Source: CAWGOF01 sp963824225 (GTDB taxonomy: Bacteria; Acidobacteriota; Polarisedimenticolia; Polarisedimenticolales; Polarisedimenticolaceae). Taken from it: 64,000 nt of DNA. This document shows positions 20,701 through 29,002 of this stretch, piece by piece. The notes below the pieces were generated by a model that did not search any database, was not told where the DNA came from, and saw nothing but the letters and a program-made list of their open reading frames with translations. The DNA lies in contig CAWGOF010000003.1 in assembly GCA_963824225.1 (NCBI GenBank), forward strand, positions 248,001-312,000. Reading direction: 5' to 3'. A program made the translations under genes and the position numbers. Position 1 is the first letter of the stretch. The number at the start of each line of letters is the position of its first letter.

Positions 20701-20729
20701 ATCGTATCAGCCGGGTCCGGAGCTTGCAA
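20701..20729 (-). promoter_or_regulatory. Sigma70-type promoter of the tRNA-tuf operon
   Basis: On the minus strand TTGCAA (20729-20724) and TACGAT (20706-20701) are separated by 17 bases, and the first tRNA starts 17 bases after the -10 box. The promoter overlaps the 3' end of rlmB, so the tRNA-tuf unit probably has its own start in addition to any read-through. Confidence 0.68.
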
Positions 20730-21527
20730 GGGACGGTCGCCGCCGCCGTTGGCGAACCGCCTCGAACAATAGCACACCTGTCGCGACCGACACGTTGAGC
20801 GACTCGACACCGCTGGCGAGCGGGATCGAGACCCGGACCTCGCAGGCGTCCCGGACCCCCGGGCGGGGTCCCCGGGCCTCCCCCCGGCCACGACCAGCAG
20901 CCGGCCACCGAGATCGGCTCGATCCCACGGGACGTCCCCGCGGGGGTCGAGGACCACGGTGCGAACCCCCGCCGCGCGAAGCTGTCCGATGCGCCAGGAC
21001 GGCCGGGCCTCCCGGGCCACGGGAACGCGCTCGGCCGCCCCGGCGGATGCTCGCGCGACTCCGGCGGTCAACCCGACCGTCGCGTCCGCGCTGAGCAGCA
21101 CCCCCACCGCCCCGGTCGCACCGGCGGTGCGGAGGATCGCCCCCAGGTTGCCCGCATCCTCGACGCGGTCGACGAGGACTAGGAGGCCCGACGGGTCGTC
21201 GATCGTGCGCTGCGCCAGCTCGTCCGCGTCGGCGTACGGAAGCGGCGTGACCACCGCCGCGATCCCCTGATGGACCGCCCGCGGGCCGACCTTGCGGACG
21301 AGCGTCTGCCGGTCCACGTAGCTCACGGGCACGCCGGCCTGGCGCGCGGTCCGCAGAATGCGACCGACGCTGGCCGCGCGCTCGCGCAGCACGAACAGCC
21401 GCTCGACGTCGCGGCGCCGCGCCTCGAGCAGCTCGCGAACCGGATGCACGCCGTGGACCGCCTCGAGCTCAGGCGATCCCTCGTCGGCCGGAGGCAATGG
21501 GTGGCCGCGCGCGATCCTGCGCCTCAC
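20707..21527 (-). CDS. rlmB: SpoU/TrmH-family rRNA 2'-O-methyltransferase (RlmB-like), one indel
   Basis: This family methylates ribose 2'-OH groups; RlmB acts on G2251 of 23S rRNA. The GTG start at 21527 overlaps the ispDF stop as GTGA. It has an N-terminal substrate-binding region (VHGVHPVRELLEARRRDVER), then the SPOUT motif 1 (DRVEDAGNLGAILRTA), motif 2 around ARASAGAAERVPVAR and motif 3 (SIPLASGVESLNVSVATGV). One base is missing in a run of six G near 20885, between LLVVAGG and EARG. The length is about 273 residues. The exact rRNA target cannot be told from sequence; RlmB is the best guess. Confidence 0.82.
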
Positions 21528-22726
21528 GGCTGCGCACCCGCGTCGCGCTCGAGGAGCGCGACCGCCTGGCACGCGATCCCCTCGGCCCGGCCCAGAGCGC
21601 CGAGACCCTCGAGCGTCGTGGCCTTGATCCCGATGCGCGTCGGATCGAGTGCCAGCGTCTCGGCGATCATACGGCGCATCGCGTCGATGTGCGGGCGCAG
21701 CCGCGGCCGCTCGGCGAGGACCGTGGCGTCGACGTTGACGACGACCAGGCCGAGCGCCGCGATCCTCCGCCCCACCTCGGCCAGCAGCACGCGGCTGTCC
21801 GCATCGCGAAACCGTGGATCGCCGGGCGGGAAATACGCTCCGATGTCACCGAGCGCCGCGCCGCCGAGCAGCGCGTCCATGATCGCGTGGAGTACGACGT
21901 CGGCATCCGAATGGCCGGCGAGACCGATCTCTCCCGGTAGCTCCACGCCGCCGAGCACGAGGCGCCGTCCGACCTCGAACCGATGGATGTCGAACCCCGT
22001 CCCGACGCGCAGCGCCGTTCGCGGCTGGACGCCCCCCCGCACCGCGAGCAGATCCTCGGGCGACGTGATCTTCCGGTTGGCCGGATCGCCATCGACGACG
22101 GCGACCGAATGACCCGCAAGCTCGAGCGCCGCGGCCTCGTCGGTCGGAACGATGCCGCGCCTGCCGGCGTCCGCGAGCGCCGCGACGAGCCAGTCGGTCC
22201 GCGCACCCTGCGGGGTCTGGGCCAGTCGCAGCACCGAGCGATCGAGCGTCTCGAGAACCCGTAGGTCCGTCCCCCGGCTCCCCGGTCCGACGCGCTTGAC
22301 CGTGTCGACGATCGGCACGCCCGGGATCGCCGCCCCATGGATCCGCGTGGCCTCGATCACCGCGGAGACGAGCGTCGGGCTCGCCGCCGGACGCGCGGCG
22401 TCGTGAACGAGGACGAACGGCGGCCCGCTCGCTGCTTCGAGACCCTGGCGCACCGAGTCCGCGCGCGCCCTACCCCCGCCGACGACTCGCAGCACGCCCG
22501 GCAGCGCGGCGACCTGCGCACCGCGATCCCCCTGCGCGTCGAGCTGCGGGAGCACGGCGACGACACCGCGAACCGCCGCGTGCCCGGCGAGCGCGGCCAC
22601 GGCGTGCTCGAGCAACGTGCGCGAGCCGATCCGCTCGAACTGCTTCGGAACGCTACCCGGCAAGCGTGCGGAGCTTCCCGCCGCGACGACGATCCCGACG
22701 AAATCCGGCGTTCGCGGCGCGGTCAT
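21524..22726 (-). CDS. ispDF: Bifunctional IspD/IspF of the MEP isoprenoid pathway
   Basis: One 400-residue protein carries the MEP cytidylyltransferase (IspD, residues ~8-230) and the MECDP synthase (IspF, ~240-395). IspD motifs: VAAGSSARLPGSVPKQF for CTP binding and LVHDAARPAASPTLVSAVIE. IspF motifs: GTGFDIHRF with the metal Asp and His, GHSDADVVLHAIMDALLGGA and KATTLEGLGALGRAEGIACQ. The frame is intact. It lies four bases after frr and overlaps rlmB. Such fusions are known in alpha- and some other proteobacteria. It feeds undecaprenyl and quinone synthesis, relevant to ubiE and the glycan genes nearby. Confidence 0.96.
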   Translation of the reverse strand: MTAPRTPDFVGIVVAAGSSARLPGSVPKQFERIGSRTLLEHAVAALAGHAAVRGVVAVLPQLDAQGDRGAQVAALPGVLRVVGGGRARADSVRQGLEAASGPPFVLVHDAARPAASPTLVSAVIEATRIHGAAIPGVPIVDTVKRVGPGSRGTDLRVLETLDRSVLRLAQTPQGARTDWLVAALADAGRRGIVPTDEAAALELAGHSVAVVDGDPANRKITSPEDLLAVRGGVQPRTALRVGTGFDIHRFEVGRRLVLGGVELPGEIGLAGHSDADVVLHAIMDALLGGAALGDIGAYFPPGDPRFRDADSRVLLAEVGRRIAALGLVVVNVDATVLAERPRLRPHIDAMRRMIAETLALDPTRIGIKATTLEGLGALGRAEGIACQAVALLERDAGAQP

Positions 22727-22730
22727 CGCG

Positions 22731-23291
22731 TCAGATCTCCATCAGCTCCTTTTCCTTGTGCCGGCACATGTCGTCGACCGAAGCGGTATGACGATCGGTC
22801 GCGCGCTGGCACTCGTCGAGTCCACGGCGGGCGTCGTCCTCGGACACGAGGCCGTCCTTCTCGAGCTTCTTCAGTGCCTCGTTCGCCTCGCGCCGCAGCT
22901 GACGCAGGACGGTCTTCGCGTCCTCGCCCATCGTGCGCACCTTCTTCGCCATCTGCTTGCGCCGCTCCTCGGTCAGCGGAGGGATCGGCACGCGCACGAC
23001 CTTGCCGTCGCTCGACGGGTTCAACCCGAGATCCGCGACCTGGATCGCGCGCTCGATGCCGCCGAGCGTCGACAGGTCGAACGGCTGGGCCACGATCAGC
23101 GTCGGCTCGGGGATCGACAGCTTGGCCACCTGGTGCAGCGGCGTCGGCGTGCCGTAGTAGTCGACCGTCACCCCGTCGAGGATCGCGAGCGACGCGCGGC
23201 CCGTTCGAACCGTCGACAGCTTGCTCCGCGCATCCTCGACGCAGCCATCCATGCGCTTGTCGGTTTGGGCCAGGATCGTCTTCACGTCCAC
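22731..23291 (-). CDS. frr: Ribosome recycling factor
   Basis: RRF splits post-termination ribosomes together with EF-G. It is an intact frame of 186 residues, the family's usual size. Diagnostic stretches are SKLSTVRTGRASLAILDGVT, VDYYGTPTPLHQVAKLSIPE and VRVPIPPLTEERRKQMAKKV. It lies four bases after pyrH and four before ispDF, so it is certainly co-transcribed with them. Confidence 0.97.
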   Translation of the reverse strand: MDVKTILAQTDKRMDGCVEDARSKLSTVRTGRASLAILDGVTVDYYGTPTPLHQVAKLSIPEPTLIVAQPFDLSTLGGIERAIQVADLGLNPSSDGKVVRVPIPPLTEERRKQMAKKVRTMGEDAKTVLRQLRREANEALKKLEKDGLVSEDDARRGLDECQRATDRHTASVDDMCRHKEKELMEI

Positions 23292-23295
23292 CGCG

Positions 23296-24015
23296 TCACT
23301 CCGTCACCACCGAGCCGACCGACTCGCCGCGCACGATCCGCCCGATGTTGCGCGGGTCGCGCACGTCGAACACCACGATCGGCATCCGGTGATCCATGCA
23401 CAGGGAAATCGCCGTCGCGTCCATCACCTTGAGGCCGCGCTCCAGAACCTCGATATAGCGCACGCGGGGCAGGCGTTGGGCCGAGGGGTCGACGTGCGGA
23501 TCGGCGGTATAGATACCGTCGACCTTCGTGGCCTTGAGTAGCACGTCGGCCTTCAGCTCCATCGCGCGCAATGCCGCCGCCGTGTCGGTGCTGAAGTACG
23601 GATGACCGGTGCCCGCGGCGAGGACGATCACCCGGCCCTTCTCCATGTGCCGCACCGCGCGGCGCACGAGGAACGGCTCGGCGACCTGCCGGATCTCGAG
23701 CGCCGACAGCACGCGCGTGGGAACTCCGAGCTTCTCGAGCGCGCTCTGCAGCGCCAGGGAGTTGATCAGCGTGGCGAGCATGCCCATCTGATCGGCCACC
23801 ACGCGCTCGAGGTCCTGCGCCGTCGCCCCGCGGAAGAAGTTCCCTCCGCCCACGACGAGCGCGAGCTGGACCCCCAGGCTGTGACACTGGACGATCTCGT
23901 GGGCCAGCCCCGACAGGACGTCCTGCGCGACGCCGAAGCGCTGCTCGCCCATCAGCGCTTCGCCGGACAGCTTGAGGAGGATCCGTCGGTAGCGCACCGA
24001 GCTGGCCCGTTCCAT
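23296..24015 (-). CDS. pyrH: Uridylate kinase
   Basis: PyrH phosphorylates UMP to UDP in the pyrimidine pathway and feeds UDP-sugar synthesis. It is an intact frame of 239 residues in the amino-acid-kinase fold: YRRILLKLSGEALMGEQRFG at the start, LALVVGGGNFFRG for the phosphate-binding glycine loop, VIVLAAGTGHPYFSTDTAAA for UMP binding and DGIYTADP near the C-terminus. It belongs to the rpsB-tsf-pyrH-frr string found in most bacteria. Confidence 0.97.
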   Translation of the reverse strand: MERASSVRYRRILLKLSGEALMGEQRFGVAQDVLSGLAHEIVQCHSLGVQLALVVGGGNFFRGATAQDLERVVADQMGMLATLINSLALQSALEKLGVPTRVLSALEIRQVAEPFLVRRAVRHMEKGRVIVLAAGTGHPYFSTDTAAALRAMELKADVLLKATKVDGIYTADPHVDPSAQRLPRVRYIEVLERGLKVMDATAISLCMDHRMPIVVFDVRDPRNIGRIVRGESVGSVVTE

Positions 24016-24057
24016 CGACCCCTCCGAAGCCCGCGGGGATCGACGCCGCGGCGTGCT

Positions 24058-24657
24058 CTACGCCGATTCGCCGAGGACGAAGCGGACGAACCGGCGGACC
24101 TGGATGTTCTCGCCGGTGCGCGCGACGGCATCGGCCACCAGCTGGCCCACCGTGCGCTCCGGATCCTTGACGTACGGCTGCTCGAGCAGGCACGCCTCGG
24201 CGTAGAACCGGTCGAGCTTGCCCTCGACGATCTTGTCCACCACGTTCGCCGGCTTACCCGACTTCAGCGCCTGATCCCGCGCGATCTCCTGCTCGTCGGC
24301 CAGGACCTTCTCGGTGACGTCCTCGCGCCGCACGAATCGCGGCGCGGCCGCGGCGATGTGCATCGCGATCCCGCGCACGAGCTCCTGGAAGTCCTGACCC
24401 CGAGCGGCGAAATCGGTCTCGCAGTTGACCTCCACCAGGACCCCGATCTTGGATCCGGTGTGCATGTAGGAGCCGATGATGCCCTCGCCGGTCGCCCGAT
24501 CGGCCTTCTTCGCCGCTGCGGCGACACCCTGCTTGCGCAGGAGCTTCTCCGCCTCGGCCAGGTCCCCGCCGACCTCGGCCAGCGCTTCCTTGCACTTCAT
24601 CATGCCGACGCCGGTCTTCTCCCGGAGCTGCTTGACCAGAGCCGCATTGACTTCCAT
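24058..24657 (-). CDS. tsf: Elongation factor Ts
   Basis: EF-Ts recycles EF-Tu-GDP to GTP. I chose MEVNAALVKQLREKTGVGMM (24657) as the start; an in-frame ATG 17 codons upstream gives no family-like sequence. The frame is intact at 199 residues, the short form with one core subdomain as in Thermus rather than the ~283-residue E. coli form. It contains the TDFAARGQDFQELVRG motif that inserts into EF-Tu and the N-terminal UBA-like helix bundle. Confidence 0.96.
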   Translation of the reverse strand: MEVNAALVKQLREKTGVGMMKCKEALAEVGGDLAEAEKLLRKQGVAAAAKKADRATGEGIIGSYMHTGSKIGVLVEVNCETDFAARGQDFQELVRGIAMHIAAAAPRFVRREDVTEKVLADEQEIARDQALKSGKPANVVDKIVEGKLDRFYAEACLLEQPYVKDPERTVGQLVADAVARTGENIQVRRFVRFVLGESA

Positions 24658-24717
24658 CCGCGACACTCCTGATGACGAGACCGCCCGGTCGAGGGACCCG
24701 GACCGCATGCGGAGCCC

Positions 24718-25605
24718 TCAGTCCGTAGCGCCCTTGTCGGCACCGGCGGGCACCGCTTCCCCTCGTACGTCCGAACCGCTCGGTCCGCGACGGTGGGCAT
24801 GCACGTGCTTGCGCACGCGCTCGCGGCGCGCTTCGCGCGCCCGGACACGATCGGCGATGCTCTGCGGCTGGGACGCGACCTGCTTCTCGCCTTCGGCTTC
24901 CACGTGGCGGCGCGTGGTCTCCCACAGCTGACGCCCCTCGATCAGCGTGTCGGCGAAACACCCGGTGAACAGCTTGATCGCGCGAATCGCGTCATCGTTG
25001 CCCGGAATCGGGTAGTCGATCGGCTCGGGATTGCAGTTCGTGTCGACGACCGCGACGACCGGGATCTCCAGGGCGTTGGCCTCAGCGACGGCGATGCGCT
25101 CCTTCTCCGGATCGACGACGAACAACGCCTGCGGTAGGCGGGTCATGGTCTTGATCCCGGACAGCGCCTTGTCGAGCTTCGCGCGCTCCTTGTCCAGACG
25201 CGCCAGCTCCTTCTTGGTCATCTTCTCGGTCCGGTCGCCGTGCCCGATCTCCTCGAGCTCGTTGAGCCGGGCGATGCTCTTGCGGATCGTGGAGAAGTTC
25301 GTCAGCGTCCCGCCGAGCCAGCGCTGATCGACCCAGTACATGCCGCAGCGCCGCGCCTCTTCGGCCACGACCTCCTGGGCCTGCCGCTTCGTGCCGACGA
25401 ACAGCACCGTCCCGCCGCGGCCGGCGAGGTCCGAGATGAACGCCAGCGCCTCGCGCAGCTTGGTCGACGTCTGCTTCAGATCGATGATGTAGATGCCGTT
25501 CCGCGCGCCGAAGATGAACGGCTTCATCCGCGGGTTCCAGCGGCGGGTCTGGTGGCCGAAGTGGACACCGGCCTCCAGCAGATCCTTGATCGTGACCGCT
25601 ACCAA
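24718..25605 (-). CDS. rpsB: 30S ribosomal protein S2 with long charged tail
   Basis: S2 binds late to the 30S body and helps hold S1. It starts MVAVTIKDLLEAGVHFGHQT and contains RRWNPRMKPFIFGARNGIYI, GGTLTNFSTIRKSIARLNEL and PGNDDAIRAIKLFTGCFAD. The frame is intact at 295 residues, about 45-50 longer than E. coli S2; the excess is a C-terminal tail rich in Arg, Glu, Gly and Ala (from about residue 245) with no recognisable fold. It heads the rpsB-tsf-pyrH-frr string and follows rpsI by 40 bases. Confidence 0.96.
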   Translation of the reverse strand: MVAVTIKDLLEAGVHFGHQTRRWNPRMKPFIFGARNGIYIIDLKQTSTKLREALAFISDLAGRGGTVLFVGTKRQAQEVVAEEARRCGMYWVDQRWLGGTLTNFSTIRKSIARLNELEEIGHGDRTEKMTKKELARLDKERAKLDKALSGIKTMTRLPQALFVVDPEKERIAVAEANALEIPVVAVVDTNCNPEPIDYPIPGNDDAIRAIKLFTGCFADTLIEGRQLWETTRRHVEAEGEKQVASQPQSIADRVRAREARRERVRKHVHAHRRGPSGSDVRGEAVPAGADKGATD

Positions 25606-25645
25606 ACGATCCTCCCCGCCGGGCTGTGCCCGCCGAGCCGTGCCG

Positions 25646-26044
25646 TCAACGCTTCGAGAACTGGAACCGCTTGCGCGCTCCCGGTTGACCGTACTTCTTG
25701 CGCTCGACCTCGCGGGCGTCGCGCGTCAGGAACCCGGCGGCCTTCAGCTTCGGTCGGAGCTCGGGACTGTAGGCCAAGAGCGCCCGGGCGATCCCGTGGC
25801 GCAGCGCGCCCGCCTGACCGGTGTGCCCGCCGCCGGCCACTCGCACGAACACGTCGAACTTGTCCACCGTTTCTGTGATCGAGAGCGGCTGCCGCACGAC
25901 CATCTTGAGCATCTCGTTGCCGAAGTATCGATCGAACGAGCGTCCGTTGACCGTGACCTTTCCCGTGCCCGGTCGCAGGAATACGCGCGCGGCCGCGGTC
26001 TTGCGGCGTCCCGTACCGTAGTACTGCAGCATGTCGCTGGCCAA
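25646..26044 (-). CDS. rpsI: 30S ribosomal protein S9
   Basis: S9 extends a tail into the decoding site next to P-site tRNA. It is intact at 132 residues. MLQYYGTGRRKTAAARVFLR is the core start; four extra residues precede it if the first ATG at 26044 is used. GGGHTGQAGALRHGIARALL and the C-terminal KKYGQPGARKRFQFSKR, ending in the required KR, are present. It follows rplM by nine bases, the universal rplM-rpsI pair. Confidence 0.97.
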   Translation of the reverse strand: MASDMLQYYGTGRRKTAAARVFLRPGTGKVTVNGRSFDRYFGNEMLKMVVRQPLSITETVDKFDVFVRVAGGGHTGQAGALRHGIARALLAYSPELRPKLKAAGFLTRDAREVERKKYGQPGARKRFQFSKR

Positions 26045-26053
26045 CGCGAGCTC

Positions 26054-26506
26054 CTATGCCTCGGCCCGCCGCGCGTCGGGGATGTCGAGCGGCGCGGGCT
26101 TCTGCGGCGCGTGCGGATGCCTCGGTCCTGCGTACACCTTGAGCTTGCGGGCCATCTGTCGGCCCAGCGGCCCGTGCGGCAGCATGCCGCGGACCGCGTG
26201 CTCGACGAGACGCTTGGGGTGCTTCTTGACCAGGTCGCGTGCCGTGACCTCGGTCAGACCACCGGGGTACTGCGAGTGTCTTCGATACAGCTTGTCGGTC
26301 CACTTGCGCCCGGTGAGCACGACCTTCTCGGCGTTCACCACGACGACGTGGTCGCCCATGTCGAGGAACGGAGTGAACACCGCGCGATGCTTGCCGCGCA
26401 GTCGCGAGGCGACCGTGGTGGCGAGGCGACCGAGCGTCAAGCCGCTCGCATCCACGAGCCACCACGCGCGCGACACCTCTCCTCGGCGCGGGACATACGT
26501 CTTCAT
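26054..26506 (-). CDS. rplM: 50S ribosomal protein L13
   Basis: L13 is an early 50S assembly protein. MKTYVPRRGEVSRAWWLVDA is the conserved start (26506), preferred over an ATG three codons upstream. It also shows HRAVFTPFLDMGDHVVVVNA and LTGRKWTDKLYRRHSQYPGG. The frame is intact at 150 residues. It is the first gene of the long minus-strand operon and has its own promoter 60 bases upstream, divergent from ubiE. Confidence 0.97.
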   Translation of the reverse strand: MKTYVPRRGEVSRAWWLVDASGLTLGRLATTVASRLRGKHRAVFTPFLDMGDHVVVVNAEKVVLTGRKWTDKLYRRHSQYPGGLTEVTARDLVKKHPKRLVEHAVRGMLPHGPLGRQMARKLKVYAGPRHPHAPQKPAPLDIPDARRAEA

Positions 26507-26564
26507 TCCGGACAACCTCGGGTACCCGGTGCTCGGAAGCGAAACTCCCCGGGGCGAAAGCGCT

Positions 26565-26593
26565 CTTGTATCATCGGCTTACGGGGTTGTCAA
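26565..26593 (-). promoter_or_regulatory. Sigma70-type promoter of the rplM-rpsI-rpsB operon
   Basis: On the minus strand a perfect TTGACA (26593-26588) is followed after 17 bases by TACAAG (26570-26565). The predicted start is about 50 bases before rplM. The boxes lie just ahead of ubiE on the other strand, so the two genes share a short divergent control region. Confidence 0.75.
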
Positions 26594-26607
26594 CAGCCGG
26601 GGGGGAG

Positions 26608-27327
26608 ATGGCCGACGTGTCGGAGCGGGATCCACGCCTCGTCCGCGGGATGTTCGACGGTATCGCTCCGCGTTACGATCTGCTGAACCGCCTGCTCAGC
26701 CTGTCCCTCGACCGGCGGTGGCGTCGGCGCGCGGCCGAGGAGCTCGTGGCCCCGGACCCGCGGCGGGTCCTCGATCTGTGCGGCGGCACCGGCGACCTGT
26801 CGGTGGCGGTCCTGCGAGCGACTCGCGCCGAGCTCGTCATTTGCTGCGATTTCGCTGGCGCCATGCTCGGGCGAGCGGCGCGGAAGCTCGGTCGGGCCGG
26901 GCTCGCCGATCGCGGCGCGTGCGTACTCGGAGACGGGCTGGCGCTACCGTTTCGCGACGCGTCGTTCGATGCGCTCACGGTCGGATTCGGCGTACGGAAC
27001 CTGGTCGATCTCGACGCCGGCCTGCGCGAGATGGCCCGCGTGCTCGCTCCCGCGGGACGCCTCGTGGTGCTCGAGTTCACCGAGCCTCCCGCGGGCGTCG
27101 CGGCATGGCTGTACCGGCTGTATCTCTCGCGGATCCTTCCGCGCGTCGGCGACTCGGTCTCCGGACGTAGCGGGCCGTATCACTACCTGGCCCGGACGAT
27201 CGCCGCCTTTCCCGGCCCGGCGATCCTCGCCGGACGGATCCGTGAGGCCGGATTCGCCGCCTGCGGCTGGCGGCGCATGAGCGGCGGCATCGTCGCCGTG
27301 CACACCGCGATCAAGGATCGCGCGTGA
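26608..27327 (+). CDS. ubiE: UbiE/MenG quinone C-methyltransferase
   Basis: It methylates demethylmenaquinone and/or the ubiquinone intermediate using S-adenosylmethionine. I chose MADVSERDPRLVRGMFDGIA (26608) because it follows a GGGGGAG run and begins near the family start; an upstream in-frame ATG at 26566 lies over the rplM promoter. The SAM site reads VLDLCGGTGDLSVAVLR. The family motifs IAPRYDLLNRLLSLSLDRRW, VGFGVRNLVDLDAGLREMAR and GPYHYLARTIAAFPG are all visible. The length is 239 residues, intact. It is a lone plus-strand gene that converges on argF seven bases away. Which quinone it serves cannot be told. Confidence 0.93.
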   Translation: MADVSERDPRLVRGMFDGIAPRYDLLNRLLSLSLDRRWRRRAAEELVAPDPRRVLDLCGGTGDLSVAVLRATRAELVICCDFAGAMLGRAARKLGRAGLADRGACVLGDGLALPFRDASFDALTVGFGVRNLVDLDAGLREMARVLAPAGRLVVLEFTEPPAGVAAWLYRLYLSRILPRVGDSVSGRSGPYHYLARTIAAFPGPAILAGRIREAGFAACGWRRMSGGIVAVHTAIKDRA

Positions 27328-27334
27328 TCGGATT

Positions 27335-28270
27335 TCAGTCGTCGCCCAGGAGCAGGAGCAGGATCGCCTTCTGCGCGTGCAGCCGGTTCTCCGCTTGCTC
27401 GAAGATCATCGACTGCGGCAGGTCGGCGACCTCGCTCGTCACCTCGTCGCCCCGGTGCGCCGGTAGACAGTGCATGAACACCGCGTCCGCCCCGGCGCGG
27501 TCCATCAGGGCCACGTTCACCTGGTACGCCGCGAACGCGCGGCGCCGGTCCTCGGCCTCGGCCTCCTGGCCCATCGAGGCCCATACGTCCGTGTACACGG
27601 CGTCCGCTCCGGCCACAGCCGAGACGTCGTGCGTCACCTCGATCCTCGCCCCCGTCTCCGTCGCCGCGGCTCGCGCGGTCTCGACGACGTCGAGCGCCGG
27701 CTCGTATCCCGGCGGCGTGATCACGGTGACGTGCACGCCGAGGCGCGCGCCACCGTTGATCAGCGAGTGCGCCACGTTGTTGCCGTCGCCGATGTAGACC
27801 AGTCGCCGACCGCGTAGCTCGCCGCGCAGCTCGCGCAGCGTCAAGTAGTCCGCGAGACCCTGACACGGATGGAGCCGATCGGTCAGGCCGTTGATCACCG
27901 GAATCTCGGCGAATCGTGCGAGCTCGACGACGAGATCGTGCGAGAACGTCCGGAGCATCGCTCCGTCGACCCAGCGCTCCAGATTGCGCGCGACGTCCTC
28001 GACGCTCTCGCGCACGCCGATACGTCCCTCGGACGCGCCGTAGCAGATGGCGTGGCCGCCGAGCTGCGTCATGCCCGCCTCGAACGTCACGCGCGTGCGC
28101 AGGGACGGCTTCTCGAAGTACAGGAACAGCGTCTTGCCCGAGAGCGCCGCGGCGAACCGCTGGGGATTGGCCTTGACCTCGACCGCCTTGTCGAGGAATC
28201 GCCCCAGCTCGTCGGACGTGAAATCGAGCAGCGACAGGAAGTCGCGACCGCTCAGGCTCGCTCCGTGCAT
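27335..28270 (-). CDS. argF: Ornithine carbamoyltransferase
   Basis: It makes citrulline from ornithine and carbamoyl phosphate in arginine synthesis. It is an intact frame of 311 residues. The carbamoyl-phosphate loop is SLRTR at residues 56-60, where E. coli has STRTR; the Leu form occurs in other bacterial families of this enzyme. Also present are HPCQGLADYLTLRELRG, GDGNNVAHSLI, the ornithine-binding DVWASMGQE and the catalytic-Cys motif MHCLPAHRGDEVTSEV. An acetylornithine or succinylornithine variant is less likely, given the SMG loop and the HCLP motif. Its promoter lies so close to the ATG that the mRNA may have almost no leader. Confidence 0.93.
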   Translation of the reverse strand: MHGASLSGRDFLSLLDFTSDELGRFLDKAVEVKANPQRFAAALSGKTLFLYFEKPSLRTRVTFEAGMTQLGGHAICYGASEGRIGVRESVEDVARNLERWVDGAMLRTFSHDLVVELARFAEIPVINGLTDRLHPCQGLADYLTLRELRGELRGRRLVYIGDGNNVAHSLINGGARLGVHVTVITPPGYEPALDVVETARAAATETGARIEVTHDVSAVAGADAVYTDVWASMGQEAEAEDRRRAFAAYQVNVALMDRAGADAVFMHCLPAHRGDEVTSEVADLPQSMIFEQAENRLHAQKAILLLLLGDD

Positions 28271-28279
28271 CGGACGCCG

Positions 28280-28308
28280 AGTCTAGGAACGCGCCCCGCG
28301 AGTGTCAA
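28280..28308 (-). promoter_or_regulatory. Sigma70-type promoter of argF with almost no leader
   Basis: On the minus strand TTGACA (28308-28303) and TAGACT (28285-28280) are spaced by 17 bases. Transcription would start about 7 bases after the -10 box, at about 28273, two to four bases before the argF ATG (28270). No Shine-Dalgarno sequence can fit. Confidence 0.7.
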
Positions 28309-28937
28309 GGCTCGTCGTCGGCTCCACCGTGCAGCTCGGCGAGATCCGCGCGCGCCTTGCTCAGCTCCTCGCGCGCCGCCCGCAGCTCGGACTCGCGCTG
28401 CGACAGTCGCCCGGTGTTGTCGAGCGCCTCGAATCCCGACTCCTGATCCTGGTCCTTCATCGAGTCGGGCGTGGCCCAGGTGCGCGGGAGCAACGGGTTC
28501 TTGACCGCGAGCACCGCCTTCTCGAGCTCGGACACGCGGGCCTGGAGCGTGGCGACCTTGCCTTCGGCATCGGTCACCTGTTTGCTCTTCGACGCGGGCT
28601 TGCCCGCTGCGGCTTGGGCCGCCGGGTCTCCGGGTGCGCCCGGCGCGGGTGCCGGCTTGGCCGGATCGGCCTTCGCTTGGTACACGCCGGTCCGGGCTTC
28701 CATCGGAGACAGGTCGTCCATCATCCGCTCGAGGTCTTCGTTCGTGATGACGTCGTCCTTCTTCACGTCGTAGCGCGGCTTCGCGGCGGACTCGTCGTCC
28801 TTGGTCTTCTTCTCCGTGTCGGCCGGCGGCTGGGGCTTCGGCTTCTCCACGCGGGACTCGGCGATCGCGGTCGCGGCCCCGAACGCGAGGAGCAGGATCA
28901 CGGCGAGGGATGGGCGGGCCAGGTGGTCATTGCGCAT
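28305..28937 (-). CDS. Secreted coiled-coil protein of unknown function
   Basis: I do not recognise this protein (210 residues, intact). It has a signal peptide (residues 1-26, hydrophobic core LAVILLLAFGAATAIA), then a Lys/Pro/Asp-rich low-complexity part, an acidic stretch NEDLERMMDDLSPMEAR, a Pro/Ala linker (PAPAPGAPGDPAAQAAAG), a first coiled coil (VTDAEGKVATLQARVSELEK) and a second one near the end (SQRESELRAAREELSKARAD). No cysteines, metal sites or enzyme motifs are seen. It lies downstream of the pilWX fusion but has its own good promoter. It could be a periplasmic assembly or scaffold protein for the pilus machinery upstream; this rests only on position. Confidence 0.75.
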   Translation of the reverse strand: MRNDHLARPSLAVILLLAFGAATAIAESRVEKPKPQPPADTEKKTKDDESAAKPRYDVKKDDVITNEDLERMMDDLSPMEARTGVYQAKADPAKPAPAPGAPGDPAAQAAAGKPASKSKQVTDAEGKVATLQARVSELEKAVLAVKNPLLPRTWATPDSMKDQDQESGFEALDNTGRLSQRESELRAAREELSKARADLAELHGGADDEP

Positions 28938-28972
28938 GATGAAACCCTCCGGCTGGTCTCATGTCGAGGGGA

Positions 28973-29001
28973 ATTGTAGGTTCCCGGGGGCCGAAAGTCA
29001 C
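28973..29001 (-). promoter_or_regulatory. Probable promoter of the coiled-coil gene
   Basis: On the minus strand GTGACT (29001-28996) and TACAAT (28978-28973) are separated by 17 bases and lie 36 bases before the ATG. The -35 box is only a 4/6 match, the -10 box 5/6. It sits immediately after the stop of the pilWX fusion. Confidence 0.5.
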
Positions 29002-29002
29002 T

